DNA of 64,000 nt, taken from NCBI RefSeq assembly GCF_024707485.1, contig NZ_CP102602.1, forward strand, positions 868,001-932,000. Reading direction: 5' to 3'. Every line of letters starts with the position of its first letter. The first letter of the stretch is position 1. Source of the DNA: Thermococcus thermotolerans (lineage in GTDB: Archaea > Methanobacteriota_B > Thermococci > Thermococcales > Thermococcaceae). The position numbers were made by a program, and so were the translations under genes. Shown piece by piece: positions 9,191 to 20,396 of the stretch. The notes below the pieces were generated by a model. That model saw only the letters and a list, made by a program, of their open reading frames with translations. It made no database searches and was not told where the DNA came from.

Positions 9191-10446
9191 CTCTTCATCA
9201 CCGCCTTCTCCTGTTTCACAACCACGAGACTCCCGCTGGGAACGTTTCTATCGACTATCACCCCAGGCCCAACAAACGAGTTGCTTCCTATCTTCCTTCC
9301 GGGATATATGCTCACGTTTATACCTACCTTGACGTTGTGGCCGATTATGGCTCCGAGCTTTCTCCTCCCGGAGTCCTCAAGTTTCCCTTTAACCTCGACC
9401 TTTATGGTGCCCTTGTCGTGTCTCAGGTTTGCCGTGATGGTGCCGGCACCGAGGTTTGTGTTCTCGCCGATTATTGAGTCTCCAACATAGTTTAGGTGGG
9501 GAGCGTTGCTGTTGTCCATTATTATCGAGTTCTTGACCTCCACAGCGTTGCCTATATGGCAGTTGTCGCCGATGCTTGTGTATGGCCTTATGAAGCAGTT
9601 CGGCCCGATGCGGGAGTTTCTTCCTATTTTCACCGGCCCGACTATGTATGCCCCGCTCCTTACAACCGTCCCTTCCCCTATCTCCACAGGAGGAACTACC
9701 GTGGCGCCTTCCTCAACTATACCCCTGATGCTGTGCTTCAGCTTGTTCTTCAGGAGATATTCGTTGAGCTCCAGAAGATTCCACGGCCTGCCAACGTCGT
9801 TCCAGTAGCCGGAATAAACCGCGTAGGCAACCCGTTTTCCGTCCCCTATCATGAGGTTTATTGTGTCGGTTATCTCATACTCCCCGCGTTTGCTGAGGGG
9901 GGTCTTTTGAAGGAACTCAAAGACGACGGGTTTGAAGATATAGACGCCGAGGTTTGCATAGCCGGAAACACTGCCCGGCTTCTCCCTCACCCTGGAGACG
10001 AGGTTTTCCCTGACCTCAACCTTACCGAAATGACTCAGATCGTCGAACTCCTTCACCAGAAGCGTGGCGTCTGCCTTTTCCCTTTTGAACGCCCCAACGA
10101 GCTCCTTCACTCCCTCTATCTCGAAGTATATATCGCCGTTGGCGACTATAAACTCCTCATCGCCAATCTGCTCCCGGGCGGATTCTATGGCCTTGGCGGT
10201 GCCTTCGCCGGGGAGCTGGTCAACATATGTTATAGGCTTCCCATTGAACTCGTCCCCGAGGCCATCGATCAGCTTTTCCTTTTCATAGCGAACGATTATT
10301 ATGAACTCATCCACAAAGGGATCCAGATTCTCAAGCACGTACTCAATTATCGGTCTGTTTGCGACTTTGAGCATAACCTTTGGCCTATCATCCGTCAGAG
10401 GACGAAGCCTTTCACCCTTTCCCGCGGCGAGGATAACCCCCTTCAC
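9187..10446 (-). CDS. Bifunctional sugar-1-phosphate nucleotidylyltransferase/acetyltransferase (GlmU-like)
   Basis: 419 residues in two domains. Residues 1-230 form a Rossmann-type NTP transferase with GVILAAGKGERLRPLT, RPKVMLKVANRP and VANGDIYFE. The remainder is a left-handed beta-helix of hexapeptide repeats (IGEGTVVRSGAYIVG, IGRNSRIGP, LGAGTITANLRHD). This matches the archaeal enzymes that make UDP-GlcNAc from GlcN-1-P and also use other sugar phosphates. Its product could feed protein or lipid glycosylation. It is translationally coupled to the genes on both sides (4-nt overlaps). Confidence 0.9.
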   Translation of the reverse strand: MKGVILAAGKGERLRPLTDDRPKVMLKVANRPIIEYVLENLDPFVDEFIIIVRYEKEKLIDGLGDEFNGKPITYVDQLPGEGTAKAIESAREQIGDEEFIVANGDIYFEIEGVKELVGAFKREKADATLLVKEFDDLSHFGKVEVRENLVSRVREKPGSVSGYANLGVYIFKPVVFEFLQKTPLSKRGEYEITDTINLMIGDGKRVAYAVYSGYWNDVGRPWNLLELNEYLLKNKLKHSIRGIVEEGATVVPPVEIGEGTVVRSGAYIVGPVKIGRNSRIGPNCFIRPYTSIGDNCHIGNAVEVKNSIIMDNSNAPHLNYVGDSIIGENTNLGAGTITANLRHDKGTIKVEVKGKLEDSGRRKLGAIIGHNVKVGINVSIYPGRKIGSNSFVGPGVIVDRNVPSGSLVVVKQEKAVMKR

Positions 10447-11255
10447 AGAATCACCCCCACTAAATAGACGAACACAGGTATCAGACCAAAGACAGCGATG
10501 AAACCTCTTTCTCCGAAAACTTCAACGGCCTTAAGGAGGCCTTTCATCGTGACTATGCTTGTCACGAATGCCGATAGGAAAGCCGCAAAGAGCAGTGGAA
10601 CAGGAAGCTCCGGATCCCATCCACCCACGAAGGCGAGCTTCAGTATGAAATAGACCGGGGCTATAAGAAAGCTCAGTTCAAGGGCCTTCTTGGCAGTAAC
10701 CCCTGTAACGACTAGGCCGAAGAACACGAACCCGCTCCTTGAAAAGCCGCCCATCAGCGTCCCTCCCTGCAGCAGGCCGGAGACTATGGAGTCCAAAAGG
10801 GTCGCCCCGTCCTTTTCCTCGCTGATTTTCTCCTTAGTCCCACCCAGGAGAGGGCGGAAGCGGCCCATGAAGAGAGCGAACAGAAAGATCGCAAATCCAA
10901 GGAGGGCGTTGATGAAGTCGGAAACCTTGGGATCGATAACCACCCGCAGGCCAACCAGCAGGGGATAACCGATCAGGAGTGTGAAGAGGGTAGCGTAGAG
11001 AAGGTATTTCACGTCCGAGTCAAGACTCCTGCGCAGGGCCCTCTGAGACCCAAGCGCAATTTTCTCCTTAAAGTAAAATAGCACGGCAAACGTCACGCCG
11101 AGATACGCGGGAACAAGGTAGTCCACATAGGCCGGCGTTACACCTTCCAGAAACCCCATGATTGAATAACCCTCCGGACTGGTGGGAAGCCAGGATGAGA
11201 GCGCCACGACAACGCCCGAAACCAGGGGAGCTATGTATTCACCGATGTTAACCAT
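10443..11255 (-). CDS. UppP/BacA-like polyprenyl-diphosphate phosphatase
   Basis: 270 residues from the ATG at 11255; the longer frame adds 12 residues without a better ribosome site. Polytopic membrane protein with the two UppP signatures in modified form: ALSSWLPTSPEGYSIMG for the usual SSSGHL motif, and GGTLMGGFSRSGFVFFG for PGxSRSG. The bacterial enzyme recycles undecaprenyl diphosphate. In archaea the likely substrate is a dolichyl or other polyprenyl diphosphate carrier used in glycosylation. It is first in an operon with a nucleotide-sugar enzyme, which supports that reading. Confidence 0.85.
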   Translation of the reverse strand: MVNIGEYIAPLVSGVVVALSSWLPTSPEGYSIMGFLEGVTPAYVDYLVPAYLGVTFAVLFYFKEKIALGSQRALRRSLDSDVKYLLYATLFTLLIGYPLLVGLRVVIDPKVSDFINALLGFAIFLFALFMGRFRPLLGGTKEKISEEKDGATLLDSIVSGLLQGGTLMGGFSRSGFVFFGLVVTGVTAKKALELSFLIAPVYFILKLAFVGGWDPELPVPLLFAAFLSAFVTSIVTMKGLLKAVEVFGERGFIAVFGLIPVFVYLVGVIL

Positions 11256-11311
11256 GGCAACCACACCAAGGGTTTTAACTCCCAAGAACATAAACTTTTC
11301 GAGGGGGTGTG

Positions 11312-12118
11312 ATGAAACTCACGGTAATATATGAAAACCATTCGGGGTTCAAAAAGGGTCTCCTTGGTGCGCATGGCTTTTCCGCCCTCGTCGAACATGA
11401 AGGGGTCAAAGTTCTCGTCGATACCGGCGCCGATGGGAGCGTTCTAATAAACAACATGATGAGGCTCGGAGTCCATCCCAATGAAATCGACTATCTCTTC
11501 ATAACCCACGGGCACTACGACCACACTGGCGGGCTGAAGGCCTTCCTTGTGGAAAGGGAACGGCCGATAAAGGTCATCGCCCATCCCGGGGTGTTCACAA
11601 GAAGAGTCTCCATGAAGCCAAGGCGGAGGGAGATAGGCATACCTTTCAGCAGGGACGAGCTGGAGGAACTCGGGGCGGAGTTCGTTCTCAAGGAAAAGCC
11701 TTTCGAGTTCGCACCGGGATTCTGGAGTTCTGGAGAAATACCCAGACGCACGTGGGACAGGACGGTGGGCTACATCGAGGAAAGAGGGAAGCCGCAAAAG
11801 GACTCGATTCCGGACGACGTCGCCCTTATAGTGGACCTGGGTGAGAGTGTGGCTGTGATAACGGGCTGCGGCCACTCCGGAGTTCTTAACATAGCGTGGC
11901 ATGCGGAAGACATCAGCGGGAAACCGGTTAAAGCCCTCATCGGGGGGTTTCACCTTAAGGGGGCCAAAAAGGAGGTCCTCGATGAAGTCGCCGAGGGGAC
12001 AGATGCCGAAAAGCTCTACGCCGGCCACTGCACGGGCATCGATTCATACGCATACCTGAAGAGCAGGCTCGGTGATAGGATGGAGCCGCTGCACGTAGGC
12101 AAGACCATCGAGCTTTAG
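11312..12118 (+). CDS. Metallo-beta-lactamase-fold hydrolase (MptA/RFA-P synthase-like family)
   Basis: 268 residues from ATG 11312 (GTG at 11309 is an alternative) after GGGGGTG. The zinc motifs are ITHGHYDHTGG, TGCGHSGV, GGFHLKG and AGHCTG. The domain insert and the ENHSGF N-terminus match the family often named 7,8-dihydropterin-6-yl-methyl-4-(beta-D-ribofuranosyl)aminobenzene 5'-phosphate synthase, a pterin-linked activity. In Thermococcales that name is inherited by similarity, and the true substrate is uncertain. It is divergent from uppP with about 55 bp between. Confidence 0.88.
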   Translation: MKLTVIYENHSGFKKGLLGAHGFSALVEHEGVKVLVDTGADGSVLINNMMRLGVHPNEIDYLFITHGHYDHTGGLKAFLVERERPIKVIAHPGVFTRRVSMKPRRREIGIPFSRDELEELGAEFVLKEKPFEFAPGFWSSGEIPRRTWDRTVGYIEERGKPQKDSIPDDVALIVDLGESVAVITGCGHSGVLNIAWHAEDISGKPVKALIGGFHLKGAKKEVLDEVAEGTDAEKLYAGHCTGIDSYAYLKSRLGDRMEPLHVGKTIEL

Positions 12119-12180
12119 CGAACCTTTAAATACCCAGCCGAAAAGCTAAGCACCGCGAGAGAAAAGGAGAGGTGGGAGAG

Positions 12181-13260
12181 ATGAAGAACCCGTTCGAAAA
12201 AATGCCGACCGTGCTTACCGCTGACGAGCTCATCGATAAGGCGTTCAGAAGGGCCGAAAAGGCCGCCTCAGCCTTCACTCCGAAAGGCGGCCCGAGGGCA
12301 AAGGCGAGGCAGAGGGAGGAGCTGAGGGTAAGGACGGTCTCAAACGTGATAAGGGACAACCTCAGAAAGCTCCTGGACAGAACGCCGGGCGTTTCGGAGC
12401 TGCCAGCGTTCTACAGGGAGCTGGTTGACACGCTCGTTGACAGGGACCAGTTCCACCGCTCGCTGGCCCACGTCAACTGGGCGATAAAGACGATAAGGAA
12501 CCTGGAGCAGAGGCACGTGGAGAAGATACGCTACTCCAGAGACCCTGACGAGATGGCCAGGCTCAGGAGGAGCTTCTACGGTCGTGTTGCGGACGTTCTC
12601 AGGGACATAGCGGACGACCTTGAGTACCTTAACCGGGCAAGAAACGTGCTGAAAGACCTTCCGGTCGTTGACCTTGAGCTTCCCACCGTTGTCATCGCCG
12701 GCCACCCCAACGTGGGCAAGAGCACCCTGCTAAGGGCCCTAACCAACGCAAAGCCTGAAGTAGCGAGCTATCCCTTCACCACAAAGGGCATAAACGTCGG
12801 CCAGTTCGAGGAGCACTACCTGAAATACCAGGTCATAGACACACCCGGCCTTCTCGACAGGCCGCTGAGCGAGAGGAACGAGGTCGAGAGGCAGGCTATC
12901 TTAGCGCTCAAGCACCTCGGAAGGGTCATCGTCTACATCTTCGACCCGAGCGAGTACTGCGGATACCCAATAGAGGAGCAGATGCATCTGTTTGAGGAAA
13001 TATACAGTGAGTTCGGCGAGTTTCCGTTCATAGTCGTCCTCAACAAGGTGGACATAGCGGACGAGGAAAAGATAAGGAAGGTGGAGGAGTTCGTCAGGGC
13101 CAAAGGTCTTGAACCGCTCAGAATCTCGGCCCTGAACGGTGAAGGTCTGGATGAGCTGAAGGGACGCGTCATAGAGCTGGTCAAACCAATGGTTGAGGAG
13201 CAGGCGAAGAGGATCATGGAAAAGGAACTTAGAAAGTACCGGGAAGAGCTTGAGCTCTGA
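12181..13260 (+). CDS. NOG1/OBG-type GTPase
   Basis: 359 residues from ATG 12181, about 8 nt after GGAGAGGTG; the GTG at 12172 is less likely. G1 is GHPNVGKSTL, the G2/switch region has SYPFTTKGI, G3 is DTPGLLDRP, G4 is NKVD and G5 is ISALNGEGL. The N-terminal helical region (MPTVLTADELIDKAFRRAEKA) is the NOG1 N-domain, placing it with the archaeal/eukaryal large-subunit assembly GTPases. It probably acts in 60S/50S ribosome maturation. A TATA-like AACCTTTAAATA lies just upstream. Confidence 0.92.
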   Translation: MKNPFEKMPTVLTADELIDKAFRRAEKAASAFTPKGGPRAKARQREELRVRTVSNVIRDNLRKLLDRTPGVSELPAFYRELVDTLVDRDQFHRSLAHVNWAIKTIRNLEQRHVEKIRYSRDPDEMARLRRSFYGRVADVLRDIADDLEYLNRARNVLKDLPVVDLELPTVVIAGHPNVGKSTLLRALTNAKPEVASYPFTTKGINVGQFEEHYLKYQVIDTPGLLDRPLSERNEVERQAILALKHLGRVIVYIFDPSEYCGYPIEEQMHLFEEIYSEFGEFPFIVVLNKVDIADEEKIRKVEEFVRAKGLEPLRISALNGEGLDELKGRVIELVKPMVEEQAKRIMEKELRKYREELEL

Positions 13261-13361
13261 CCTTTTCTCTCCAATCGTCGGCTCCATATCCCAGAAGTCG
13301 GACGTTAAAATACCCACCACTGACAGATTCGAGAGAAAAGCTCAAATTGAAGAAAAAGAAT

Positions 13362-13754
13362 TCAGGCGCTCTCTTCCTTGATGAGAACCGCGTTGACAAC
13401 GCCGTCCTGGCCGGGCCTGCTGGTGACAATGGCCTTTCCGGCCTCGGTCTCTATGATGGCACCCCTGGTGATTATGTTTCTCCTGACGTACTGCCTGTTG
13501 GCGGGGTTCTCAATAACCCTGATGATTTTGACCTTCTTGCCCTTGCCGTTCTCGAAAACGTTGGCGTAAAGGGCCTCGATAAGCCTGACCTTCCGGTTTC
13601 CACCGTAGGTTCTGATTATCTTCCTCTTCTCCCTCTCCTCAGCAACCTTGGTGAAAGCCGGCTCCCTTCCGAGTTCCCTCTTCCTCTTCTTCCTAGCGAG
13701 GATAATCCTTCCGCCTGAAGGCTTCTTGAGTGACCTTCCCTGCCAGATAGCCAT
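13362..13754 (-). CDS. rps8e: 30S ribosomal protein S8e
   Basis: 130 residues beginning [16 protein letters not shown] and containing the basic [11 protein letters not shown] tract, typical of archaeal S8e. It is a small-subunit protein shared with eukaryotes and absent from bacteria. Length is normal. The start codon follows TGAGGTG (antisense of cacctca). It is divergent from the membrane protein gene at 13870. Confidence 0.97.
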   Translation of the reverse strand: MAIWQGRSLKKPSGGRIILARKKRKRELGREPAFTKVAEEREKRKIIRTYGGNRKVRLIEALYANVFENGKGKKVKIIRVIENPANRQYVRRNIITRGAIIETEAGKAIVTSRPGQDGVVNAVLIKEESA

Positions 13755-13869
13755 TTATCTCACCTCATGAGCTTAATACTCAACCTATCGCCACTTTGGG
13801 GGGTTCGTTTATAAGCTTTTCTGGAAGAATTTTTAAATCCTTGTCCCCATTACTTCATCAGGTGGTGGT

Positions 13870-16448
<2,579 letters not shown>

Positions 16449-16471
16449 TTATACTATTTAACGATGTAACC

Positions 16472-17383
16472 ATGAAAACTGTGAAATTGAATATGGCAAC
16501 CACCCTTAAAAATAGGAAATTTCTGGCCCTGCTCCTCACGGCGCTCCTAGTTACTTACGTTCTCCCATTCCCCCTCATAAACGGATTCCTTCAGGACTAT
16601 TCGAGGCTCAAACAGATCAGGGAGCGAATGCTCAGGGAAAACGAAGCCATAGTCTGCCACAACGTCTTTGATGTCAACCCAGACTTCTTTGGCTCCCATG
16701 GAATGGAATGCAACGACGAGTACTACCGGCCCGATGAGCGAACGGCAACGGTGGATGGGCTGACCGTTTATCAGGACACCTATTACGAGTATCTGAAGGC
16801 GAAGAGGAATCTCCAGCGGGAACTGCGCGCTTTCGTGCTCTTCGTGATATTCGCCTTCCTTACGCTCCTGGGGTTCAGTTACGCAATGGTGGATCTTGCC
16901 GTTGGATTGTCGGAAGGAAACGAAAAGAGACCCCTCGAATCGATACTATCCGGGCTCCGTTCAATTCCGGCGCTTGTAGCTTCGGAGATACTGGTTTTTA
17001 TTGTAATGATTTTGGTGTTGATGCTTCTGGCCATACCAATAGCAGTTTTGGGGCCCTTTGGAGGTTTCGTAGCCGGTCTTATTGCTTCCCCCGCCTTTGC
17101 ACTTGTAGTCCCGGCATATTACTTCACAAAGAAAATAGGCCCCGTTGGGGAGATATGGGGTGTAGTAAAGGGCAATCCGGGAGGATATTTCACTCTGGGA
17201 CTCGGGCTCGCGGTTCTTGAGACCCTGACTGTCTTGGGATACGGCACCTATTTCGGCATTGGGACACTGCTCCTCATGCTTATGGTGGGGGGACTGAGAT
17301 ACCTACTCGGTAGTCTCGGTGCACTCTGGGTCTATCTCGACACCCCACTAAAGGAAAATCAAGAAAAAAGGCCGTCAGTCTAA
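16472..17383 (+). CDS. Polytopic membrane protein, unknown function
   Basis: 303 residues if translation begins at ATG 16472; ATG 16493 is an alternative. The longer frame would run into pyrG and is unlikely. A TATA-like AAATTTAAAAG about 40 nt before suggests a very short or absent leader. There is an N-terminal hydrophobic helix (FLALLLTALLVTYVLPFPLI), a soluble segment with two Cys (IVCHNVFDV and GMECNDEYY) that faces outside if the helix is a simple anchor, then four or five helices rich in Gly, Leu and Val. No family was assigned. The 3' end overlaps the DUF555 gene tail to tail. Confidence 0.72.
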   Translation: MKTVKLNMATTLKNRKFLALLLTALLVTYVLPFPLINGFLQDYSRLKQIRERMLRENEAIVCHNVFDVNPDFFGSHGMECNDEYYRPDERTATVDGLTVYQDTYYEYLKAKRNLQRELRAFVLFVIFAFLTLLGFSYAMVDLAVGLSEGNEKRPLESILSGLRSIPALVASEILVFIVMILVLMLLAIPIAVLGPFGGFVAGLIASPAFALVVPAYYFTKKIGPVGEIWGVVKGNPGGYFTLGLGLAVLETLTVLGYGTYFGIGTLLLMLMVGGLRYLLGSLGALWVYLDTPLKENQEKRPSV

Positions 17384-17752
17384 TTCGACCCCGTCGCCCT
17401 CTTCCTCCTCCGTAAGCTCCCTTATCTCGTAGACCTTGAGCGGAACCTTCTTGAGGGCCTTTCCAATGACGGCCTTGGCTATTCTCTCAGCGTGCTCGAT
17501 GGTTTGAGCGTTGTAAACCTTGATCGTGAGATACATTCCAACCAGGCCCACCGAGCCTATCACAAAGGCGCTCTCAAAGTGGGCACCGCAAACCGGACAC
17601 TGGGAGTAACCTATTTCAACCCTCACGAAGTCGAGCTTCTCCTTATTGAGCGCCTTTGCGACCTTGCTCACGGCAACGTTTATTGCGTCCTCGCTTGTCT
17701 CGACGTCCCTCACTATAATGGGTGCCTCCAAAACAACAACATAGTCTCCCAT
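17375..17752 (-). CDS. DUF555 family protein
   Basis: 125 residues from ATG 17752 behind GAGGTGGGAG. It begins MGDYVVVLEAPIIVRDVET, contains a CPVCGAHFESAF pair of Cys and ends in an acidic tail. This matches the archaeal DUF555 (COG1885) family of small cytosolic proteins of unknown function. The start lies 11 nt after the stop of the DUF357 gene, so the two are cotranscribed. The lone CxxC could bind metal but does not form a full zinc ribbon. Confidence 0.88.
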   Translation of the reverse strand: MGDYVVVLEAPIIVRDVETSEDAINVAVSKVAKALNKEKLDFVRVEIGYSQCPVCGAHFESAFVIGSVGLVGMYLTIKVYNAQTIEHAERIAKAVIGKALKKVPLKVYEIRELTEEEEGDGVELD

Positions 17753-17762
17753 AGCTCCCACC

Positions 17763-18050
17763 TCAGCCAAAGGCAAACAGCCTGTCGTCCTCTCCCTTAA
17801 AGACTCCCAGCCTTACACCCGCATCTATAAAACCGTGGGCATAGTTGAGCGCGGCAAAAGCCGTCACATAGTCGCCTTTCTGGTAGTAGTATCTGGCGTC
17901 CTCAAAATAGCTCTTCGCCATGGTGAGGAAGTCCTCCGCAACGCTTCTTAAAAGACTCTTCTCATGAACCGCTATTTCAAGGGTCTCCAGCGCTTCAGCG
18001 GTGATTTTAAAGTACTTCTGAAGCTTTTCCTCGGTTATCTCCCGCTCCAC
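17763..18050 (-). CDS. DUF357 family protein
   Basis: 95 residues, wholly helical, with the family motif [25 protein letters not shown], which resembles a single TPR-like or four-helix-bundle unit. DUF357 is an archaeal family without a known role. It is upstream of, and cotranscribed with, DUF555. A TATA-like CTTATAAAC lies about 35 nt before the start on this strand. Confidence 0.88.
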   Translation of the reverse strand: MEREITEEKLQKYFKITAEALETLEIAVHEKSLLRSVAEDFLTMAKSYFEDARYYYQKGDYVTAFAALNYAHGFIDAGVRLGVFKGEDDRLFAFG

Positions 18051-18212
18051 CGGTCTCGCCTCACGGTTGGTTAGGGGAGAGTCTTATAAACCTTATCCTA
18101 TGATTCGATAAGCTCCAGTTGACCAACGTTCACAAGATCCACCGTCAGTTGGGCGCTCCTACCTTCAAAACGCTCAGAAGGGAACATAAAGGCAAAGGAG
18201 CAAAGCGTAAAG

Positions 18213-18220
18213 TTTATAAA
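18213..18220 (+). promoter_or_regulatory. TATA box for the tRNA-Ala/tRNA-Val transcription unit
   Basis: TTTATAAA in an AT-rich setting. Archaeal start sites lie about 25 nt downstream, which puts initiation near 18241-18243. That is exactly where a GC-rich hairpin begins, before the tRNA genes. Confidence 0.6.
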
Positions 18221-18242
18221 GCCCACTCAATGATAGGTAAAT

Positions 18243-18297
18243 GCCCGCACGGGTAGGGCCCGGAGAGAGATGAGAGCCGGGTTTTAGGGCCGTGCGG
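18243..18297 (+). ncRNA. Candidate structured RNA / tRNA leader hairpin
   Basis: An 8-bp stem pairs CCGCACGG (18245-18252) with CCGTGCGG (18290-18297). Inside it a second stem pairs CCCGG (18259-18263) with CCGGG (18277-18281), closed by a purine loop containing GATGA. An asymmetric internal loop separates them. The shape resembles an archaeal H/ACA guide hairpin with a pocket and a K-loop, but no ACA follows the lower stem, so that identity is unproven. It may instead be a structured leader removed from the tRNA-Ala precursor by RNase P. Confidence 0.4.
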
Positions 18298-18310
18298 AGC
18301 TGTTGGGTGT

Positions 18311-18388
<78 letters not shown>

Positions 18389-18398
18389 TCCCTGGGTT

Positions 18399-18476
18399 GG
18401 GCCCGTGGTCTAGACTGGTTATGACGCCACCCTGACAAGGTGGAGGTCCGGGGTTCGAATCCCCGCGGGCCCACCA
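18399..18476 (+). tRNA. tRNA-Val (anticodon GAC)
   Basis: The acceptor pairs GGGCCCG with CGGGCCC; the anticodon stem CCACC/GGTGG encloses CTGACAA, giving GAC. The T-loop is GTTCGAAT, the discriminator is A, and CCA is encoded. It lies 10 nt after tRNA-Ala and is followed by the noncoding repeat block. Confidence 0.97.
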
Positions 18477-18478
18477 TA

Positions 18479-19245
18479 AGAAACTCTTTTCTGGCGAAAA
18501 GTTTCATCAAAGTTTGTAGCTCCTTTTCAATGGTCAAAAATTCTGGGGATTTTCTGGTAGAATGACAATTTTAAGTGTGAGAACTTTTCAAGTTGCTCCT
18601 CTGGTGGAGGTTTAACTTTAAATCGACGCCCAAAGGACATCACGAGAAGAGTAAAACCCCTTTTTGGGGTTTATTCTCAACGTGTTCTCACTGGAGAATG
18701 AACACTTGGTGGTAAAAATCCCTTCATCTGGGCATTCTACGAAGAGCTACGAACTTTTGGTGAAGCTTTTCCCAAAAGCTTCCTTCGCAAGCGCTGGCGG
18801 AAAGATTGTATGCGATTTTGAAAATGCTTGTTTTTCAGGTGGTTTGCCGTTCAACTGCAAGCTTACAGGGTTTCACTTTCCACAAGGCGTTCGAAGAACG
18901 CCAGAATAAAAGTAAAACCTTTTAAAGGACTGGTTTTTAGCGTTAAACCAACACTTTAAGTGTAATTTTTAAAGAGTGCATGTCTGATTTTATCCATTTT
19001 AAACGACAAGGGGGCTCTTTTGGTCAAGCTTTTTCCAAAAGCTTGTTTGCCGAGCGAAAGTTTCATCAAAGGCTAGCGATTCCTCTTAAGGAGATTCTTT
19101 GAGAGAGTTCACCTTTTTGAGTGTACGGTTTTTAGTGAAGGCTTCAGCACCTGCCGAAAGAGGCAACGTTTTTAGAAGTCGTGAAGTCCATTAAGATAAG
19201 CATCGAAAAGTTAATATGGGGGTTTTACGATTTTCAGTCCAGGTG
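18479..19245. repeat. Noncoding repeat-rich block 1 downstream of tRNA-Val
   Basis: No credible gene in about 770 bp; an 81-codon open frame at 18664 has no ribosome site and low-complexity codons. The block holds stem-loop words that recur: GAAAAGTTTCATCAAAG (18497) and GAAAGTTTCATCAAAGG (19056), and perfect inverted repeats GAAGCTTTT-CCC-AAAAGCTTC (18762) and CAAGCTTTT-TCC-AAAAGCTTG (19025). A hairpin AAACCCC-TTTTT-GGGGTTT lies near 18655. Three segments are collinear with the block after tRNA-Pro at 60741. Confidence 0.7.
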
Positions 19246-19250
19246 AGACC

Positions 19251-20396
19251 ATGAACCCGCTCGAAGAAGCCCTGGAGATTAGGGAGGAGATAATAGCTTG
19301 GAGAAGGGACTTCCACATGCACCCGGAGCTCAAGTACGAGGAGGAGAGAACCTCGGGAATCGTGGAGGAGCACCTCCGCGAATGGGGATACAGAATCAAG
19401 CGCGTCGGAACCGGGATAATAGCGGACATCGGAGGGGGTAAGAAGACGATAGCCCTAAGAGCTGACATGGACGCCTTGCCCGTCCAGGAGGAGAACGACG
19501 TCCCATACAAGTCCCGCGTTCCCGGAAAAATGCACGCCTGCGGACACGATGCCCACACGGCCATGCTCCTCGGAGCTGCAAAGATAATCTCGGAGCACGT
19601 CGATGAGCTCAACGGCAGGGTGAGGCTCATCTTTCAGCCGGCCGAGGAGGGTGGCAACGGAGCGGTGAAGATGATCGAGGATGGGGCACTTGAAGGAGTG
19701 GATGCGGTGTTCGGCCTCCACGTGTGGATCGACATGCCGAGCGGGGTGATAGGGATAAGGGAAGGCCCGTTCATGGCCGGTGCGGGCATATTCAAGGCAC
19801 GGATAATCGGTAAGGGCGGTCACGGGGCATCTCCACACCAGACCGTCGATCCAATTCCCATAGCGGCGGAAGCAATACTAGCACTCCAGACCATAGCGAG
19901 CAGAAACGTCCCTCCGATTGAGACTGGCGTTGTAAGCGTCACCGCTGTACAGGCGGGGACGGCCTTCAACGTGATTCCCGAGAAAGTCCAGATGAAGGGA
20001 ACGATAAGATTCTTCAAGCACGAGATAGGTGAGCTGATTCAGAGGCGTATGAGGGAGATATTCGAAGGCGTCACCAGGGCACACGGGGCTTCCTACGAAC
20101 TGTCGATAGAGGAGCTCGTCCCACCGACCGTTAACGATAAGGGTATGGCGGCTTTTGCCAGAAACGTGGCCGAAAAGTACGGGCTGAGGCATGGCGATGT
20201 CGAGCCGACCATGGGCGCCGAAGACTTCGCCTTCTATCTCCAGAAGGTTCCCGGAGCGTTCCTGACTCTCGGAATCTACAACGAAGAAAAGGGGATAATC
20301 TACCCGCACCACCACCCCAGGTTCGACGTTGATGAAGAGGTTCTCCACCTCGGCACGGCGATGGAAGTCGCCCTTGCCATGGAGTTCCTCAGGTGA
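19251..20396 (+). CDS. M20-family metallo-carboxypeptidase/amidohydrolase
   Basis: 381 residues. The family motifs are ALRADMDALPVQE, MHACGHDAHTAMLLGAA, FQPAEEGGNGA and a C-terminal PTMGAEDFAFY, covering the two-zinc site of the M20D (IAA-amino acid hydrolase/aminoacylase/CpsA-type carboxypeptidase) subfamily. The lid domain is in the middle (IIGKGGHGASPHQTVDP). It hydrolyses N-acylated or small peptides in the cytosol; the exact substrate is open. A GGTGAG ribosome site precedes the ATG. Its 3' end overlaps the GNAT gene tail to tail by 8 nt. Confidence 0.93.
   Translation: MNPLEEALEIREEIIAWRRDFHMHPELKYEEERTSGIVEEHLREWGYRIKRVGTGIIADIGGGKKTIALRADMDALPVQEENDVPYKSRVPGKMHACGHDAHTAMLLGAAKIISEHVDELNGRVRLIFQPAEEGGNGAVKMIEDGALEGVDAVFGLHVWIDMPSGVIGIREGPFMAGAGIFKARIIGKGGHGASPHQTVDPIPIAAEAILALQTIASRNVPPIETGVVSVTAVQAGTAFNVIPEKVQMKGTIRFFKHEIGELIQRRMREIFEGVTRAHGASYELSIEELVPPTVNDKGMAAFARNVAEKYGLRHGDVEPTMGAEDFAFYLQKVPGAFLTLGIYNEEKGIIYPHHHPRFDVDEEVLHLGTAMEVALAMEFLR

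Noticed and set aside
18243-18297. Certain H/ACA guide RNA
   Set aside because: The ACA box is missing after the lower stem; kept only as a structured RNA candidate.
18664-18909. 81-codon frame in noncoding block 1
   Set aside because: No ribosome site; it spans the inverted repeats shared with block 2, so it is probably noncoding.
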